A stretch of DNA of 64,000 bases, from contig CAKOXK010000002.1 in NCBI GenBank assembly GCA_934130085.1, positions 62,001-126,000 of the forward strand, given 5' to 3'. The translations under genes were made by a program, and so were the position numbers. Shown here piece after piece: positions 18,132 to 26,957 of this stretch; positions within the stretch are counted from its first letter, which is position 1; the number at the start of each line of letters is the position of its first letter. The stretch comes from an uncultured Clostridia bacterium (GTDB taxonomy: Bacteria > Bacillota > Clostridia > TANB77 > CAG-508). Below the pieces are notes generated by a model. That model saw only the letters and a program-made list of their open reading frames with translations, was not told the DNA's origin and ran no database searches.

Positions 18132-18164
18132 TTGTAAAAAAAAAGCACCTTGCGGTGCTTTTAA
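18132..18164 (-). terminator. spoVG terminator
   Basis: AAAAGCACC and GGTGCTTTT form a tight stem with a four-base loop. On the minus transcript it is followed by a run of T (18136-18144). It lies ten bases after the spoVG stop. Confidence 0.9.
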
Positions 18165-18174
18165 ATTTATTTTA

Positions 18175-18477
18175 TTACTCTTCTGAGCTTGAAGCTTCGT
18201 TCTTCTCTGCTTCAGGTTCTGGTGTATTATTGTATACTTCTAAGATAGCTTTTTGGATTTTTTCTCTAGTAGCAGGGTTAATTGGATGAGCTATATCCTT
18301 ATGTTCTCCTGTACTCTTAATCTTTTTGCTAGGCATAGCAATAAATAATACTCCTTCAGGATTTTCGATAACTTTGATTTCATGTACTACGAATTCATTA
18401 TCGAATGTTACAGAAGCAACAGCTTTAAGTCTGTTTTCTGTGTTTACTTTTCTTAATCTAACATCTGTGATTTCCAT
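18175..18477 (-). CDS. spoVG: regulator SpoVG
   Basis: 100 residues starting MEITDVRLRKVNTENRLKAV with the conserved FIAMPSKKIKSTGEHKDIAHPINPATRE. SpoVG is a small nucleic-acid-binding protein involved in sporulation and envelope or virulence control. The last 15 residues are acidic. A sigma-H promoter lies upstream, and GGAAGGAG precedes the ATG. It is monocistronic, since a strong terminator follows. Confidence 0.96.
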   Translation of the reverse strand: MEITDVRLRKVNTENRLKAVASVTFDNEFVVHEIKVIENPEGVLFIAMPSKKIKSTGEHKDIAHPINPATREKIQKAILEVYNNTPEPEAEKNEASSSEE

Positions 18478-18532
18478 TGTTAATGTTCTCCTTCCAAAGT
18501 TTATGTTTGTACTTTTAATTTGTACTACCTTA

Positions 18533-18561
18533 TTATTCGCTATTAATTTTTATTTTCCTTC
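18533..18561 (-). promoter_or_regulatory. sigma-H promoter of spoVG
   Basis: Minus strand: -35 GAAGGAAAA (18553-18561), 11-base spacer, -10 AGCGAATAA (18533-18541). Both halves match the sigma-H consensus RnAGGAwww-N11/12-RnnGAATww. In Bacillus spoVG is a classic sigma-H gene, so the fit is functional as well as textual. Confidence 0.8.
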
Positions 18562-18579
18562 TTTATTTTTCATTTTTTT

Positions 18580-18690
18580 CTAAATTTTTTATTAAACTAA
18601 TTAAGCCATATTTCCTACTTCTTTATAAAACTAATTATCCATGTTTTCTACTTCTTTATTAAATTAATTAATTCATATTTTCTGTTTTTT
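18580..18690. repeat. tandem repeat, about 34-base unit
   Basis: Three imperfect copies of a unit of the form TTAAACTAATTA..CATATTTTCTACTTCTTTAT fill part of the 418-base gap between the divergent spoVG and murC. Apart from this repeat and the two promoters I see nothing else in that gap. Confidence 0.65.
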
Positions 18691-18785
18691 CTTTACATAA
18701 ATTTTCAAAGAAAGTTCCATCAGAAAAATAATTTCATGCTACATTAAAACCCTTTACGTATCTTTTGAAAAAGTAGATTCTTCTA

Positions 18786-18814
18786 TTGTTTTTTTTCTTG
18801 TTCTGTATTATAAT
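18786..18814 (+). promoter_or_regulatory. candidate murC promoter
   Basis: -35 TTGTTT (18786-18791), 17-base spacer, -10 TATAAT (18809-18814), about 80 bases upstream of the murC start. Confidence 0.6.
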
Positions 18815-18895
18815 AAGCAAGCATAAGATTAACCAATGATTAAACTTTATATTATTATGAAGTAATTATAAATTTATTACAAGGAGATGTGCATT

Positions 18896-20278
18896 TTGGC
18901 TCTTTTAGAAGAATTAAAACAATATAAAAATATTCACATGATTGGCATTGGTGGTACTAGTATGAGCGGTATCGCTGAGATACTAAAAAAATGGGGGTTC
19001 AATATTACTGGTTCTGATACTCAGGCAAGTGACGTTACCAACAAATTAATTGAATCAGGTATCAACGTTGTAATTGGGCATGATCCTAGTCTTGTTGCTG
19101 TGGCTGATTTAGTTGTATATTCTGCTGCAATTAGGCCTGATGATGTTGAACTTGTAAGTGCTCATGAACTTAATATTCCAACAGTTGAAAGAAAAGATAT
19201 TTTAGGTGAAATCACAAAAGGTTTTAGAAATACTATCTGCGTTTCTGGTACCCATGGTAAATCAACCACAACCTCAATGGTTAGCATGTGTTTTCTTCAA
19301 GCAAAAAAAGATCCTACAATACAGGTAGGTGCTGTTCTAGATGAAATTGGCGGAAATTACAGAGTTGGTAATAGTGAAAACTTTATAATTGAAGCTTGCG
19401 AGTATTCTGAAAGCTTTTTAAGTTTCTACCCTAAAGCTGAAATTATTTTAAATATTGATAATGATCACCTTGATTATTATAAAAGTATTGATAACATCAT
19501 TGCAGCATTTATTAAATATATTAAACTTTTACCTGATGATGGCATTCTAGTTTATAATGCTGATGACGAACATTGTGCTCATTTTTCTCAATATACTAAG
19601 GCTAAAAGTTTAACATTTGGAATTAATAAACTAAATGCTAACTATGTGGCTAAAAATATTTCTTATGATAAAAATGGATATGCTTCATTTGATGTTTATC
19701 ACAACAATGTTTTTTATAAAACCTTTAAGTTATCAGTTCCAGGTAAACATAATGTATATAATGCTTTGGCTTGCATTGCTCTATGTGATGAATTTGGACT
19801 TGATAAAGGTGATATTAAAGAAGGACTTCAAAAATATACTGGAGTTAAACGTCGTTTTGAGTATTTAGGGGAAGTTAATGGTGCAAAAGTTTATGATGAT
19901 TATGGCCACCACCCTACAGAAATTCTAGCTGTCGCAAATGCTTTAAAGAAAAAGAAATATAATCATTCTTGGGTTATATTCCAACCACACACATATAGTA
20001 GAACCAAGGCTCTTCTTGATGATTTTGCAAGGTGTTTAACGAATTTTGATAATATTATTGTAACGGATATATATGCAGCTCGTGAAACTAATACATACGG
20101 AATTAGTTCAAGAGATATTGTTAATAAAATAGATTCTTTAGGAAGAAAAGCATACTATATTCCTAATTTTGATGATATAGTTGATTTTATAAAACGTAAC
20201 GCTAAAGAAAACGATGTAATAATCACGCAAGGAGCAGGAACAATTACAAAAGTTGGACACAAATTAGTTGGAAAGTAA
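18896..20278 (+). CDS. murC: UDP-N-acetylmuramate--L-alanine ligase
   Basis: About 460 residues. The order is N-terminal Rossmann domain IHMIGIGGTSMSGIAEIL, ATP loop CVSGTHGKSTTTS (about 118-124), central ILNIDNDHLDYY, and C-terminal DDYGHHPTEI and QPHTYSRTKALL. It adds L-Ala to UDP-MurNAc in peptidoglycan synthesis. I chose TTG at 18896 because AAGGAG lies nine bases upstream; the ATG three codons earlier is almost on top of that site. It is isolated from other mur genes and on the plus strand. Confidence 0.95.
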   Translation: MALLEELKQYKNIHMIGIGGTSMSGIAEILKKWGFNITGSDTQASDVTNKLIESGINVVIGHDPSLVAVADLVVYSAAIRPDDVELVSAHELNIPTVERKDILGEITKGFRNTICVSGTHGKSTTTSMVSMCFLQAKKDPTIQVGAVLDEIGGNYRVGNSENFIIEACEYSESFLSFYPKAEIILNIDNDHLDYYKSIDNIIAAFIKYIKLLPDDGILVYNADDEHCAHFSQYTKAKSLTFGINKLNANYVAKNISYDKNGYASFDVYHNNVFYKTFKLSVPGKHNVYNALACIALCDEFGLDKGDIKEGLQKYTGVKRRFEYLGEVNGAKVYDDYGHHPTEILAVANALKKKKYNHSWVIFQPHTYSRTKALLDDFARCLTNFDNIIVTDIYAARETNTYGISSRDIVNKIDSLGRKAYYIPNFDDIVDFIKRNAKENDVIITQGAGTITKVGHKLVGK

Positions 20279-20301
20279 AATTAGTTTGAAATTTAAAGTG
20301 T

Positions 20302-20338
20302 AAAAAAGATATTACAATTCCTTGTAATATCTTTTTGT
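20302..20338. terminator. bidirectional terminator
   Basis: AAGATATTAC and GTAATATCTT form a 10-bp stem with runs of A before and T after. It serves murC on plus and the convergent transglutaminase-like gene on minus. Confidence 0.85.
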
Positions 20339-20381
20339 TTAATATATATTTTTCTCTTAGTATCCTTTTTTAGCGTTTTTC

Positions 20382-21515
20382 TTAAAAATCATTTGCAGAT
20401 ATTTTTGGATATTTAAAACTCTGTCCTGTTCCAGATACATCTTTCTCTTCTATATGTGATGATGAAAAACTATTACTTCCTTTTAGAAAGTAAATATACT
20501 TTTCACTCTCAGGAAGTATTCCATTTCCTATAATTATTGGATCATCCCAAGTTGCATCTATTGCATACCAATTGCCATCATCCATTTTTACATAGTTCCA
20601 TGAATGATATTCTTTGCTACCATCTTCTTTAAGACCATCACCATACACAATAACACATGGAATATCAAGTTTATCAAGCAAATATTTTACAGTTTCAGCA
20701 TATCCTTCACAAACCGCTTTATGATTTACTAAAGTCCCATATATATTTCCATTGTTTAGTGTACTGTCTTCATCATAAGAAGTAGTATTTATTATATAAT
20801 CATGTACATATTTTACCTTATCATAAGTTGTTCCTCTAGCATTCTTTATGATGCTGTTAGCGATACTTTCTGTTTTAGAAATTGCATTTGCAACATCTTC
20901 TTTTGAGTTAAATGATTTTGCCAAATAATTTGTATTTCCTTCCGCAGGTTCCAATATATATTGATATGTTGTTTTTGCACCAAAGAAAGTTGTAATTGTC
21001 TGTGTTTTAAGTGAAAGTTTTCTTGTATCTATATAAAATATACCTGGATTATCTAAATTTATTGCATCCCACGCAGTTTGAAAATCATTTTCAATTCCAG
21101 TTTTATTTATATCAAATTCAATTGTTCCTGCTCCATTTTGTAAAATTTCGATATTTTTGCAAATTCCATCATACATTATTTTGGCATTATCATTTATTTG
21201 ATTATAAAAATATCTTTTATAATTCACATTATTAATTGTATTTGTATTATCAATTACATTTTCAAATAGTTTTTCATTACTTGATGTACTAATATTTTTT
21301 TTATCTTTTTTAGCAGTATTTGCCTTAATGTTTGTTTCATTTGAAAAAACTATTGCATTTGCTGTTGATATTTTAGTATCAACATTTTTACTTAGCATAT
21401 CATAAGCAAAATAACTAGCAATAATTACTATCACAATTAACAAAAAATTAATAATACTAAATCCATTTTCTTTAATGTTCTCTTCTTCTATTTTGAATTG
21501 TTTATCTTTAACCAT
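20382..21515 (-). CDS. membrane-anchored transglutaminase-like protein
   Basis: 377 residues. One membrane helix at about 20-42 (GFSIINFLLIVIVIIASYFA) is followed by a Ser/Thr/Asn-rich linker and an extracytoplasmic domain. The transglutaminase-core triad is visible: Cys in NHKAVCEGYAETVKYLL, His in KEYHSWNYVKMDDGNWYAID, and Asp in DATWDDP. Such proteins may be proteases or cross-linkers; the substrate is unknown. It is convergent with murC and downstream of spoIVB. Confidence 0.8.
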   Translation of the reverse strand: MVKDKQFKIEEENIKENGFSIINFLLIVIVIIASYFAYDMLSKNVDTKISTANAIVFSNETNIKANTAKKDKKNISTSSNEKLFENVIDNTNTINNVNYKRYFYNQINDNAKIMYDGICKNIEILQNGAGTIEFDINKTGIENDFQTAWDAINLDNPGIFYIDTRKLSLKTQTITTFFGAKTTYQYILEPAEGNTNYLAKSFNSKEDVANAISKTESIANSIIKNARGTTYDKVKYVHDYIINTTSYDEDSTLNNGNIYGTLVNHKAVCEGYAETVKYLLDKLDIPCVIVYGDGLKEDGSKEYHSWNYVKMDDGNWYAIDATWDDPIIIGNGILPESEKYIYFLKGSNSFSSSHIEEKDVSGTGQSFKYPKISANDF

Positions 21516-21589
21516 TCTCTATTTCCTTTTTCCTAATAAAGCTAATCATATCAAGAAAATTATAGCATAATGTTCTTCACTATAGCAAT

Positions 21590-21700
21590 ACAATTCAAAT
21601 ATTTTTAATTTAAATTCAAACACCTCTAATCTAAATTCAGATACTTTTAATCTAAATCCAGATACTTTTAATCTAAATCCAAATATTTTCAGTCTAAAAA
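21590..21700. repeat. tandem repeat, about 21-base unit
   Basis: Five imperfect copies of CTTTTAATCTAAATCCAGATA lie directly downstream of spoIVB. The two central copies are nearly identical and the outer ones are decayed. Confidence 0.75.
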
Positions 21701-21704
21701 TCTT

Positions 21705-22760
21705 TTATTTATTATCGAGCATTAGATCTGCAAAAATTGCAAATCCAACCTCTGGATTACTTACAAGTACATTTGTTATTGCACCTATGAATTTTCCGTT
21801 TTGAATTATTGGAGTTCCGCTCATTCCTGGAATTATTCCGCCTGTTTTATTTATTAATTTTTTATCTGTAATCTTAATTAGCATGCTTTTGTTATCTTTT
21901 GAATTTGCTTTATATATTTTTTTGATTTCTATTTCATACTCTTCTGGTTCTTTGTCGTTTTCCAACTGACATATTGCTTTTGCCTTCCCTATCTTAATTT
22001 CATTTCTGGATGCAACACTAACTTCAGGTAGAATTATTTTATTTATATATTCCTCATTTGTTACTATTCCATATACACCAATCATAGTATTTTTTTCAAT
22101 TTCTCCAATTTTAATTCCATCATCAATTATTCCTCTGATTTCACCAGCCTTATTTCTCTCTCCTTTTACTATTGATACTATTTTGCTTGTTACTATATCT
22201 CCATTTTTTACATTAAGCAATTTTCCTGTATCAACATCCACTAAACCATGACCTAATGTTCCAAATGAATTATTCTCTTTATTATAATAAGTTAATGTTC
22301 CTATTCCGCAAGCTGCATCTCTTACCCATAGTCCTATCATATATTTATCTTCTTTAGTAATTACAGGTGTAATTTTAGTTTCAAAGTCATCATTATTATT
22401 TTGATATTTTATGTCTAAAACTCTTCCTTCTGAGCAATTAAGCATATTTGCCAGCTCTTCTGTATTTTCTATTTTTACCCCATTTATTTCTTTTATTAAA
22501 TCTCCCTCTTGAATTCCAGAATTTTTATAAGGCTCATAAACTTTACCATCTTTTCCATCTATTTCAGACATTCCTATTACTAAAACACCTTTTGTATATA
22601 ATTTTAACCCTACAAGTCTTCCGATTGGATTAATCTTTTTTGTTATAGAATTGCTAACTCTAACTGACTGTTCCTTAATCACATATTGATATGAAAATAT
22701 ATAAGATAAAATCAACATTGTAATTGTAATAAAAATTAGTCCTCTTTTGTTTTTTTTCAT
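21705..22760 (-). CDS. spoIVB: SpoIVB signalling peptidase (S55)
   Basis: 351 residues. A membrane signal at about 8-26 is followed by a PDZ domain at about 85-130 (GIQEGDLIKEINGVKIENTE) and the S55 peptidase domain with His in GTLGHGLVDV and Ser in IIPGMSGTPIIQ. SpoIVB is secreted from the forespore into the intermembrane space and triggers SpoIVFB-mediated pro-sigma-K processing. Its promoter matches sigma-G. No spoIVFB is in the window. Confidence 0.95.
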   Translation of the reverse strand: MKKNKRGLIFITITMLILSYIFSYQYVIKEQSVRVSNSITKKINPIGRLVGLKLYTKGVLVIGMSEIDGKDGKVYEPYKNSGIQEGDLIKEINGVKIENTEELANMLNCSEGRVLDIKYQNNNDDFETKITPVITKEDKYMIGLWVRDAACGIGTLTYYNKENNSFGTLGHGLVDVDTGKLLNVKNGDIVTSKIVSIVKGERNKAGEIRGIIDDGIKIGEIEKNTMIGVYGIVTNEEYINKIILPEVSVASRNEIKIGKAKAICQLENDKEPEEYEIEIKKIYKANSKDNKSMLIKITDKKLINKTGGIIPGMSGTPIIQNGKFIGAITNVLVSNPEVGFAIFADLMLDNK

Positions 22761-22780
22761 AAAATTAAACCTCTCTTTTT

Positions 22781-22809
22781 TATTATGAGAAGTTTTAAAA
22801 ATTATATTC
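22781..22809 (-). promoter_or_regulatory. sigma-G/sigma-F-type promoter of spoIVB
   Basis: Minus strand: -35 GAATA (22805-22809), 17-base spacer, -10 CATAATA (22781-22787). This fits GHATR-N17/18-CATWHTA and lies 21 bases before the gene. Bacillus spoIVB is transcribed by sigma-F and sigma-G. Confidence 0.75.
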
Positions 22810-22827
22810 GTTTAAGTTTTAATTTGA

Positions 22828-22860
22828 CAAAAAAAGAGCTACACTTTAAATAAATGTAGC
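22828..22860 (-). terminator. terminator of the Tad-like operon
   Basis: GCTACA and TGTAGC (with inner pairs) at 22838-22860 are followed on the minus transcript by CTTTTTTTG. It lies just after the last small gene of the operon. Confidence 0.85.
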
Positions 22861-22871
22861 ACCTTCTATGA

Positions 22872-23393
22872 TTATTTACCATTAACATTAACTATTCCTG
22901 AACGTTGTGCAGCAATATTGTATGTATTATTTCCTGTAACTTGGTAGAAGAAATTTTTCAAAATCTGTGAAATTGTTTTATTTGTATTTTTTACAGTTAC
23001 AGATATAATATCGCCTTCCTTTAATACATATACACCGTTATTATTAAGAGTTTCTTCTATCTGGCTTGTATATTCGCTATAATATTGATTTTCACCAACT
23101 TTTGTTGATGATGTTTGTCCTGTTTTCTTTCTAGAGTTTTCATCAAGTATTTTTGCTTCCATTTCAATATCAAATGAATTACCGGTTTGTACTATTTTAC
23201 TTGCAAAACTATTATATTTATCTTGAGTAATTTTACCTGTGGATCTAATGTTATCAACAAATTCTGTAGTTGCTGTTTGAACAGCTTGTTGTGATATATC
23301 ATCACTTCTGTCTGCTGTAGACATTAGTGGGAAAACAAACATTAGTATTGCAGCTAAAAATATTGCAATAATTGATATTACTGTGTCTTGCAT
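22872..23393 (-). CDS. pilin-like/minor subunit protein of the Tad-like operon
   Basis: 173 residues. The protein opens directly with a hydrophobic helix (DTVISIIAIFLAAILMFVF, residues 3-21) without a preceding leader. A soluble Ser/Thr/Asn-rich domain follows and ends in YNIAAQRSGIVNVNGK. It lacks the MENAS start of its neighbours, but has the same plan of a helix at the very N-terminus followed by an exported domain. It is last in the operon, before the terminator. I recognise no named family. Confidence 0.6.
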   Translation of the reverse strand: MQDTVISIIAIFLAAILMFVFPLMSTADRSDDISQQAVQTATTEFVDNIRSTGKITQDKYNSFASKIVQTGNSFDIEMEAKILDENSRKKTGQTSSTKVGENQYYSEYTSQIEETLNNNGVYVLKEGDIISVTVKNTNKTISQILKNFFYQVTGNNTYNIAAQRSGIVNVNGK

Positions 23394-23501
23394 ATAACTT
23401 TCCTCCTAAAATATGTAATAAATTGTGTAACAAGCATAATTGACATAATTATTATAGCATATTATTTTAAAATTTTAAATACTTTTATAATTTTAATTAC
23501 A

Positions 23502-24362
23502 TTATTTTTGTCCAATATATATATATTGAATTACCATTTTTTCAGTATCTTTTTCATTATCTATAGCTTCACCATTATCAAATACTATCTGCGAATCTGC
23601 ATTATTAACTGCTACAAGATTTCTTGATGAAATTTCATCATAATTTTGAGATTTATTAGCCTCATAAATTGCTTTATAATTATATCTGCCAATACGCTCA
23701 ATAAAACGTCCTTTGTTATTCGTAGCAAAATTTTTCCACTTATATGCAGTATTGCCATACGTAAATTTAATAGATATTTGGTGGTTTCCAAGATTATTAT
23801 GATTACTTATGCGCTCATTTCTCGACCACGTATAATATGGTGAATCTACACAATTTATCAATGAATCTAAAAACAATTTGTAAAAGCGACTATCATTTGC
23901 CCAAGGCTCTTCCCTTGCTCTTTCATCATTTATATCAAGTCCATAAATTGCTTTTCCATCAGATATACCTGAATTTTCAACTTTTGCAGCTCTTAATATT
24001 GATTTATCAAGTTGCGTTGTTGAACCATCATTTGAGTAATCGAGTGCTTCTGTATAGTATAATACCATTGGTTTAATATCACTAAGTGTGCTGTCTGATG
24101 CTGTATAAAAAAGAATAGTGTTAAAATTCTGATAATAGGAATAAATATTTGGTATTACAGTATCAATGCCAACTTCTCTAACAGATGAAAAATTAACATT
24201 TGAAAAACTCGATTTATAGCTATAGCATGAAACTTCATCAGTAGTAATAAGAGATTGTGAAGCTTGTTTTGCTTTTGTCAATGACATCATAGCAAGGGAC
24301 AAAGCTCCCACAAATATTAAAACCGCTGCTGCCATTTTCAATGCATCTGTTGCATTCTCCAT
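23502..24362 (-). CDS. MENAS-type pilin-like protein, largest paralogue
   Basis: 286 residues starting MENATDALKMAAAVLIFVGA, a hydrophobic helix from residue 6. The C-terminal domain of about 250 residues is Ser/Asn/Tyr-rich, with NNADSQIVFDNGEAIDNEKD and MVIQYIYIGQK at the end. It shares the opening motif with three neighbours, which suggests an assembled fibre or pseudopilus with several subunits. Function is inferred from the operon. Confidence 0.6.
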   Translation of the reverse strand: MENATDALKMAAAVLIFVGALSLAMMSLTKAKQASQSLITTDEVSCYSYKSSFSNVNFSSVREVGIDTVIPNIYSYYQNFNTILFYTASDSTLSDIKPMVLYYTEALDYSNDGSTTQLDKSILRAAKVENSGISDGKAIYGLDINDERAREEPWANDSRFYKLFLDSLINCVDSPYYTWSRNERISNHNNLGNHQISIKFTYGNTAYKWKNFATNNKGRFIERIGRYNYKAIYEANKSQNYDEISSRNLVAVNNADSQIVFDNGEAIDNEKDTEKMVIQYIYIGQK

Positions 24363-24469
24363 TTATATACTCCTATTTTTAAAATATTTATATTCTTCAC
24401 AATTATGTTGTAAAAAGTTTTATAGAGTTTTAAAAACCTATAAAACTTTTTCAACTCAAATATTTTCAT

Positions 24470-24612
24470 ATTTAAAATATTAATATTTAGTATATTAATA
24501 TTTAGCATTTTAATATTTAGTATTTTAATATTAGTATTTTAATATTAATATTTTAATATTAGTATTTTAATATTTAGTATTTTAATATTTAATAATTTAA
24601 TATTTAATTTTT
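24470..24612. repeat. tandem repeat, 15-18-base unit
   Basis: About eight units of the form TTTTAATATTTAGTA are separated by small length changes. They lie inside the Tad-like operon between two pilin-like genes, so they are transcribed. Confidence 0.8.
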
Positions 24613-25156
24613 ATTTATTTCCGTCTGTTGTTGAACCAGTTGAATTACTATTTACTCTTATTGTAATAATTCTTAAGAATCCTGATGTGTAATATGCAGC
24701 ATCTTTTTCATTAGCTGTATCTCCATCAGCTCTAGCATTGTTATCAGAGCCTATAGTTGGGTCTTCATCTTTTTTATCAGCATTATCATTTGCTGTTCCA
24801 ACAAAATATGTTTTACCAGCTTTAAGTATTGACATCATTGCAGATGGTGATTTATATTTAAGAGTATTTCCATCTTGATAATAAATAGCTATTGATTTTG
24901 CTTCATCAGCTGTATTACTTGTTATATTGTTGCTACGAACTAGTCCAAGCATTTGCTTGATTTCAGCTGCTGAAACCTTCTCTCCAAAATAAGTTTGGAA
25001 TTGTTGGTTTTGAGCCTGTGCCTCTTGTGAATTTAAGTTTGCCCATCTTCTAGTACTTGCTGCATTATTGTTGTAAATGAAAACTCCAAGACTGATGATT
25101 AAAATTGAAACTAGGATTGAACCCGCAATTATAAGTGCTTTTGATGCATTCTCCAT
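24611..25156 (-). CDS. MENAS-type pilin-like protein
   Basis: 181 residues starting MENASKALIIAGSILVSILI. After the helix a Gln-rich helical stretch (RRWANLNSQEAQAQNQQFQ) leads to FGEKVSAAEIKQMLGLVRSNN, a segment also seen in diverged form in two paralogues (VSGYQMVSLANLTRDIN, ITAQEIATLINFSKESN). The end is Thr/Ser-rich. AAAAGGAGG precedes the ATG. Confidence 0.6.
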   Translation of the reverse strand: MENASKALIIAGSILVSILIISLGVFIYNNNAASTRRWANLNSQEAQAQNQQFQTYFGEKVSAAEIKQMLGLVRSNNITSNTADEAKSIAIYYQDGNTLKYKSPSAMMSILKAGKTYFVGTANDNADKKDEDPTIGSDNNARADGDTANEKDAAYYTSGFLRIITIRVNSNSTGSTTDGNK

Positions 25157-25206
25157 TAATTTTTCCTCCTTTTAATGTGTTTTATTTATATTTAAAATTT
25201 TAAAAA

Positions 25207-25635
25207 CTATGTGTTCACTTCTTCAAAATATAAATATTTCACAAACTTTGTTTTTTCATGAAATTCTACTTTAGTACATTTGAATTTTGAAGAACCATAC
25301 AATTCAATAAACTTTGCAATATCATTTTTATAAATATTTTCTGTTCTAATTATATTTTCAGAATCTATAAATTTTATTTCCATTATTATTGAATCTGTAT
25401 CATTTTCAACATATAATCCATTATCTTTTGTAATTTTATTTGCCTCATCTTTGTTGATTGTTTTATTAATTAGTGACGCTAAGTCATTTGCTGAGATTTC
25501 TTTGTTCAATAATGATGTATATTCTTTATTATTAGCAATTAACTCATTCTGACTAATCTTTTTCTGGCTATAAATATAACAAAACATTCCTAAAATTGCA
25601 ATAATAATTACAAAAAATATAATAATTTTTTTCAT
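25207..25635 (-). CDS. small membrane-anchored protein of the Tad-like operon
   Basis: 142 residues. An N-terminal membrane helix (IIIFFVIIIAILGMFCYIYS, 3-22) follows two Lys. The remainder contains ISANDLASLINKTINKDEANK, which resembles the helix-loop segment found in the MENAS proteins, and then a likely beta-rich end. It is probably an accessory subunit. It lies four bases downstream of the next MENAS gene. Confidence 0.55.
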   Translation of the reverse strand: MKKIIIFFVIIIAILGMFCYIYSQKKISQNELIANNKEYTSLLNKEISANDLASLINKTINKDEANKITKDNGLYVENDTDSIIMEIKFIDSENIIRTENIYKNDIAKFIELYGSSKFKCTKVEFHEKTKFVKYLYFEEVNT

Positions 25636-25638
25636 TAA

Positions 25639-26298
25639 TTATTCTCCATTTATTGTAAAATAGTCTCTTGTTGTTGTATTAAATATAACTGTTTGTCCAT
25701 TTTTCTTTACAACAGTTGTGTTGAAGTTAATTGAAGTTACTTGACCATTAAATTTACTTATTTTTATATCGCTGTTTGCATCTGTTGATTCCACATATTC
25801 TTCTACTGAAATATCTGCAAAATTCATCTTCCCTGTTTTAGGTGTGTATTTTGTTTTTCTTACATTTGTCGAATAATATTCTGTATTATGTGTAGCTATA
25901 AAATTATTAAGCTTTTGTTTAAATAAATTCTTGTCTTTATAAATCTTCTCATTATCTTCTGCTTTCTGATTTGGGTCATTGAAGAAACTTACACCATCAA
26001 TAAGAACATCTACATAATAAGGTGATTGAGATTTATTATCAAATTCCAACTCATAAGAATCGTTGCTTTCTTTTGAAAAGTTTATTAGTGTAGCTATTTC
26101 TTGAGCTGTAATATCAATTCTTTGATCTACATCGAAAAAATGTTGGTTAAATGCTGATGTTTTGTCTTCTTCAATTTTTCCATTCATATTTCTAGAAAAA
26201 TTTCCAAAAATAACAGTTAATGCTACTATAAGACTCATAATTAAAACTGCAATTAATATTTCTGCTGCCATAAGCAAGGCTTTTGAAGCATTTTCCAT
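25639..26298 (-). CDS. MENAS-type pilin-like protein
   Basis: 219 residues starting MENASKALLMAAEILIAVLI. After the helix come DITAQEIATLINFSKESNDS (shared segment) and a domain ending TTVVKKNGQTVIFNTTTRDY. The N-terminal 25 residues are close to those of the proteins at 24611 and 26413, which indicates paralogy. It is probably a structural subunit; this is inferred. Confidence 0.6.
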   Translation of the reverse strand: MENASKALLMAAEILIAVLIMSLIVALTVIFGNFSRNMNGKIEEDKTSAFNQHFFDVDQRIDITAQEIATLINFSKESNDSYELEFDNKSQSPYYVDVLIDGVSFFNDPNQKAEDNEKIYKDKNLFKQKLNNFIATHNTEYYSTNVRKTKYTPKTGKMNFADISVEEYVESTDANSDIKISKFNGQVTSINFNTTVVKKNGQTVIFNTTTRDYFTINGE

Positions 26299-26412
26299 TT
26301 ATAACTACCTTTCATTTATTTTTATTGATGTCTTTTTTACTTTTCTTTTAAATAACTTTCATTTTCACATTTTTTATTATTTTTTAACTTTTAACGTTTC
26401 CTTATAAAACAG

Positions 26413-26943
26413 CTAATTGACCTTTTTTATTTCTGAAAATCTCATCTCAATCACCTTTGGTGTTGATCCTGTATCATACCCTACATATATGCACTCAAAA
26501 TATAGTGATTTGAATTCTTTTGCTGTTGAATCTTCTTTATTTATATTATCATAAACATTTGTTATATAATCTAGAAGATTATAATAATTTTTTTCTTTAC
26601 CTATTGTAACTTTTTTTTCATTGCTAGAACCCGGTAATATTCCATTTGCTTTTTGCAATTTTAAGTATATATTTACTGGTTTAAAACCCACATCTGATGA
26701 ATAACGTTGATTTATATCTCTTGTTAAATTTGCAAGTGATACCATTTGATATCCTGAAACAACCTTTTTGTTATATGATTCAAAGTTTTGGTTAAACTTT
26801 TGAATTTGCTCCACTCTTTTTACTTCATCAGATGTATTCTGATATTTTCTTAAAACTGTTATTCCATATACTAATAAGCTTACAATAAGCAATGAAATTA
26901 ATATTCCTGCAGCAATTTTTAAGGCATTTGATGCATTTTCCAT
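26413..26943 (-). CDS. MENAS-type pilin-like protein
   Basis: 176 residues starting MENASNALKIAAGILISLLI, then YQNTSDEVKRVEQIQKFNQ (probable helix) and VVSGYQMVSLANLTRDINQR. It lies directly downstream of the fused TadB-TadC gene (14 bases). It is first of the subunit genes, which may make it the main one, but nothing in the sequence proves that. Confidence 0.6.
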   Translation of the reverse strand: MENASNALKIAAGILISLLIVSLLVYGITVLRKYQNTSDEVKRVEQIQKFNQNFESYNKKVVSGYQMVSLANLTRDINQRYSSDVGFKPVNIYLKLQKANGILPGSSNEKKVTIGKEKNYYNLLDYITNVYDNINKEDSTAKEFKSLYFECIYVGYDTGSTPKVIEMRFSEIKKVN

Positions 26944-26957
26944 TACTAACTCCTCCC

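Noticed and set aside
24470..24612. CRISPR array
   Set aside because: The repeats are short, AT-only, contiguous and degenerate, with no unique spacers and no cas genes.
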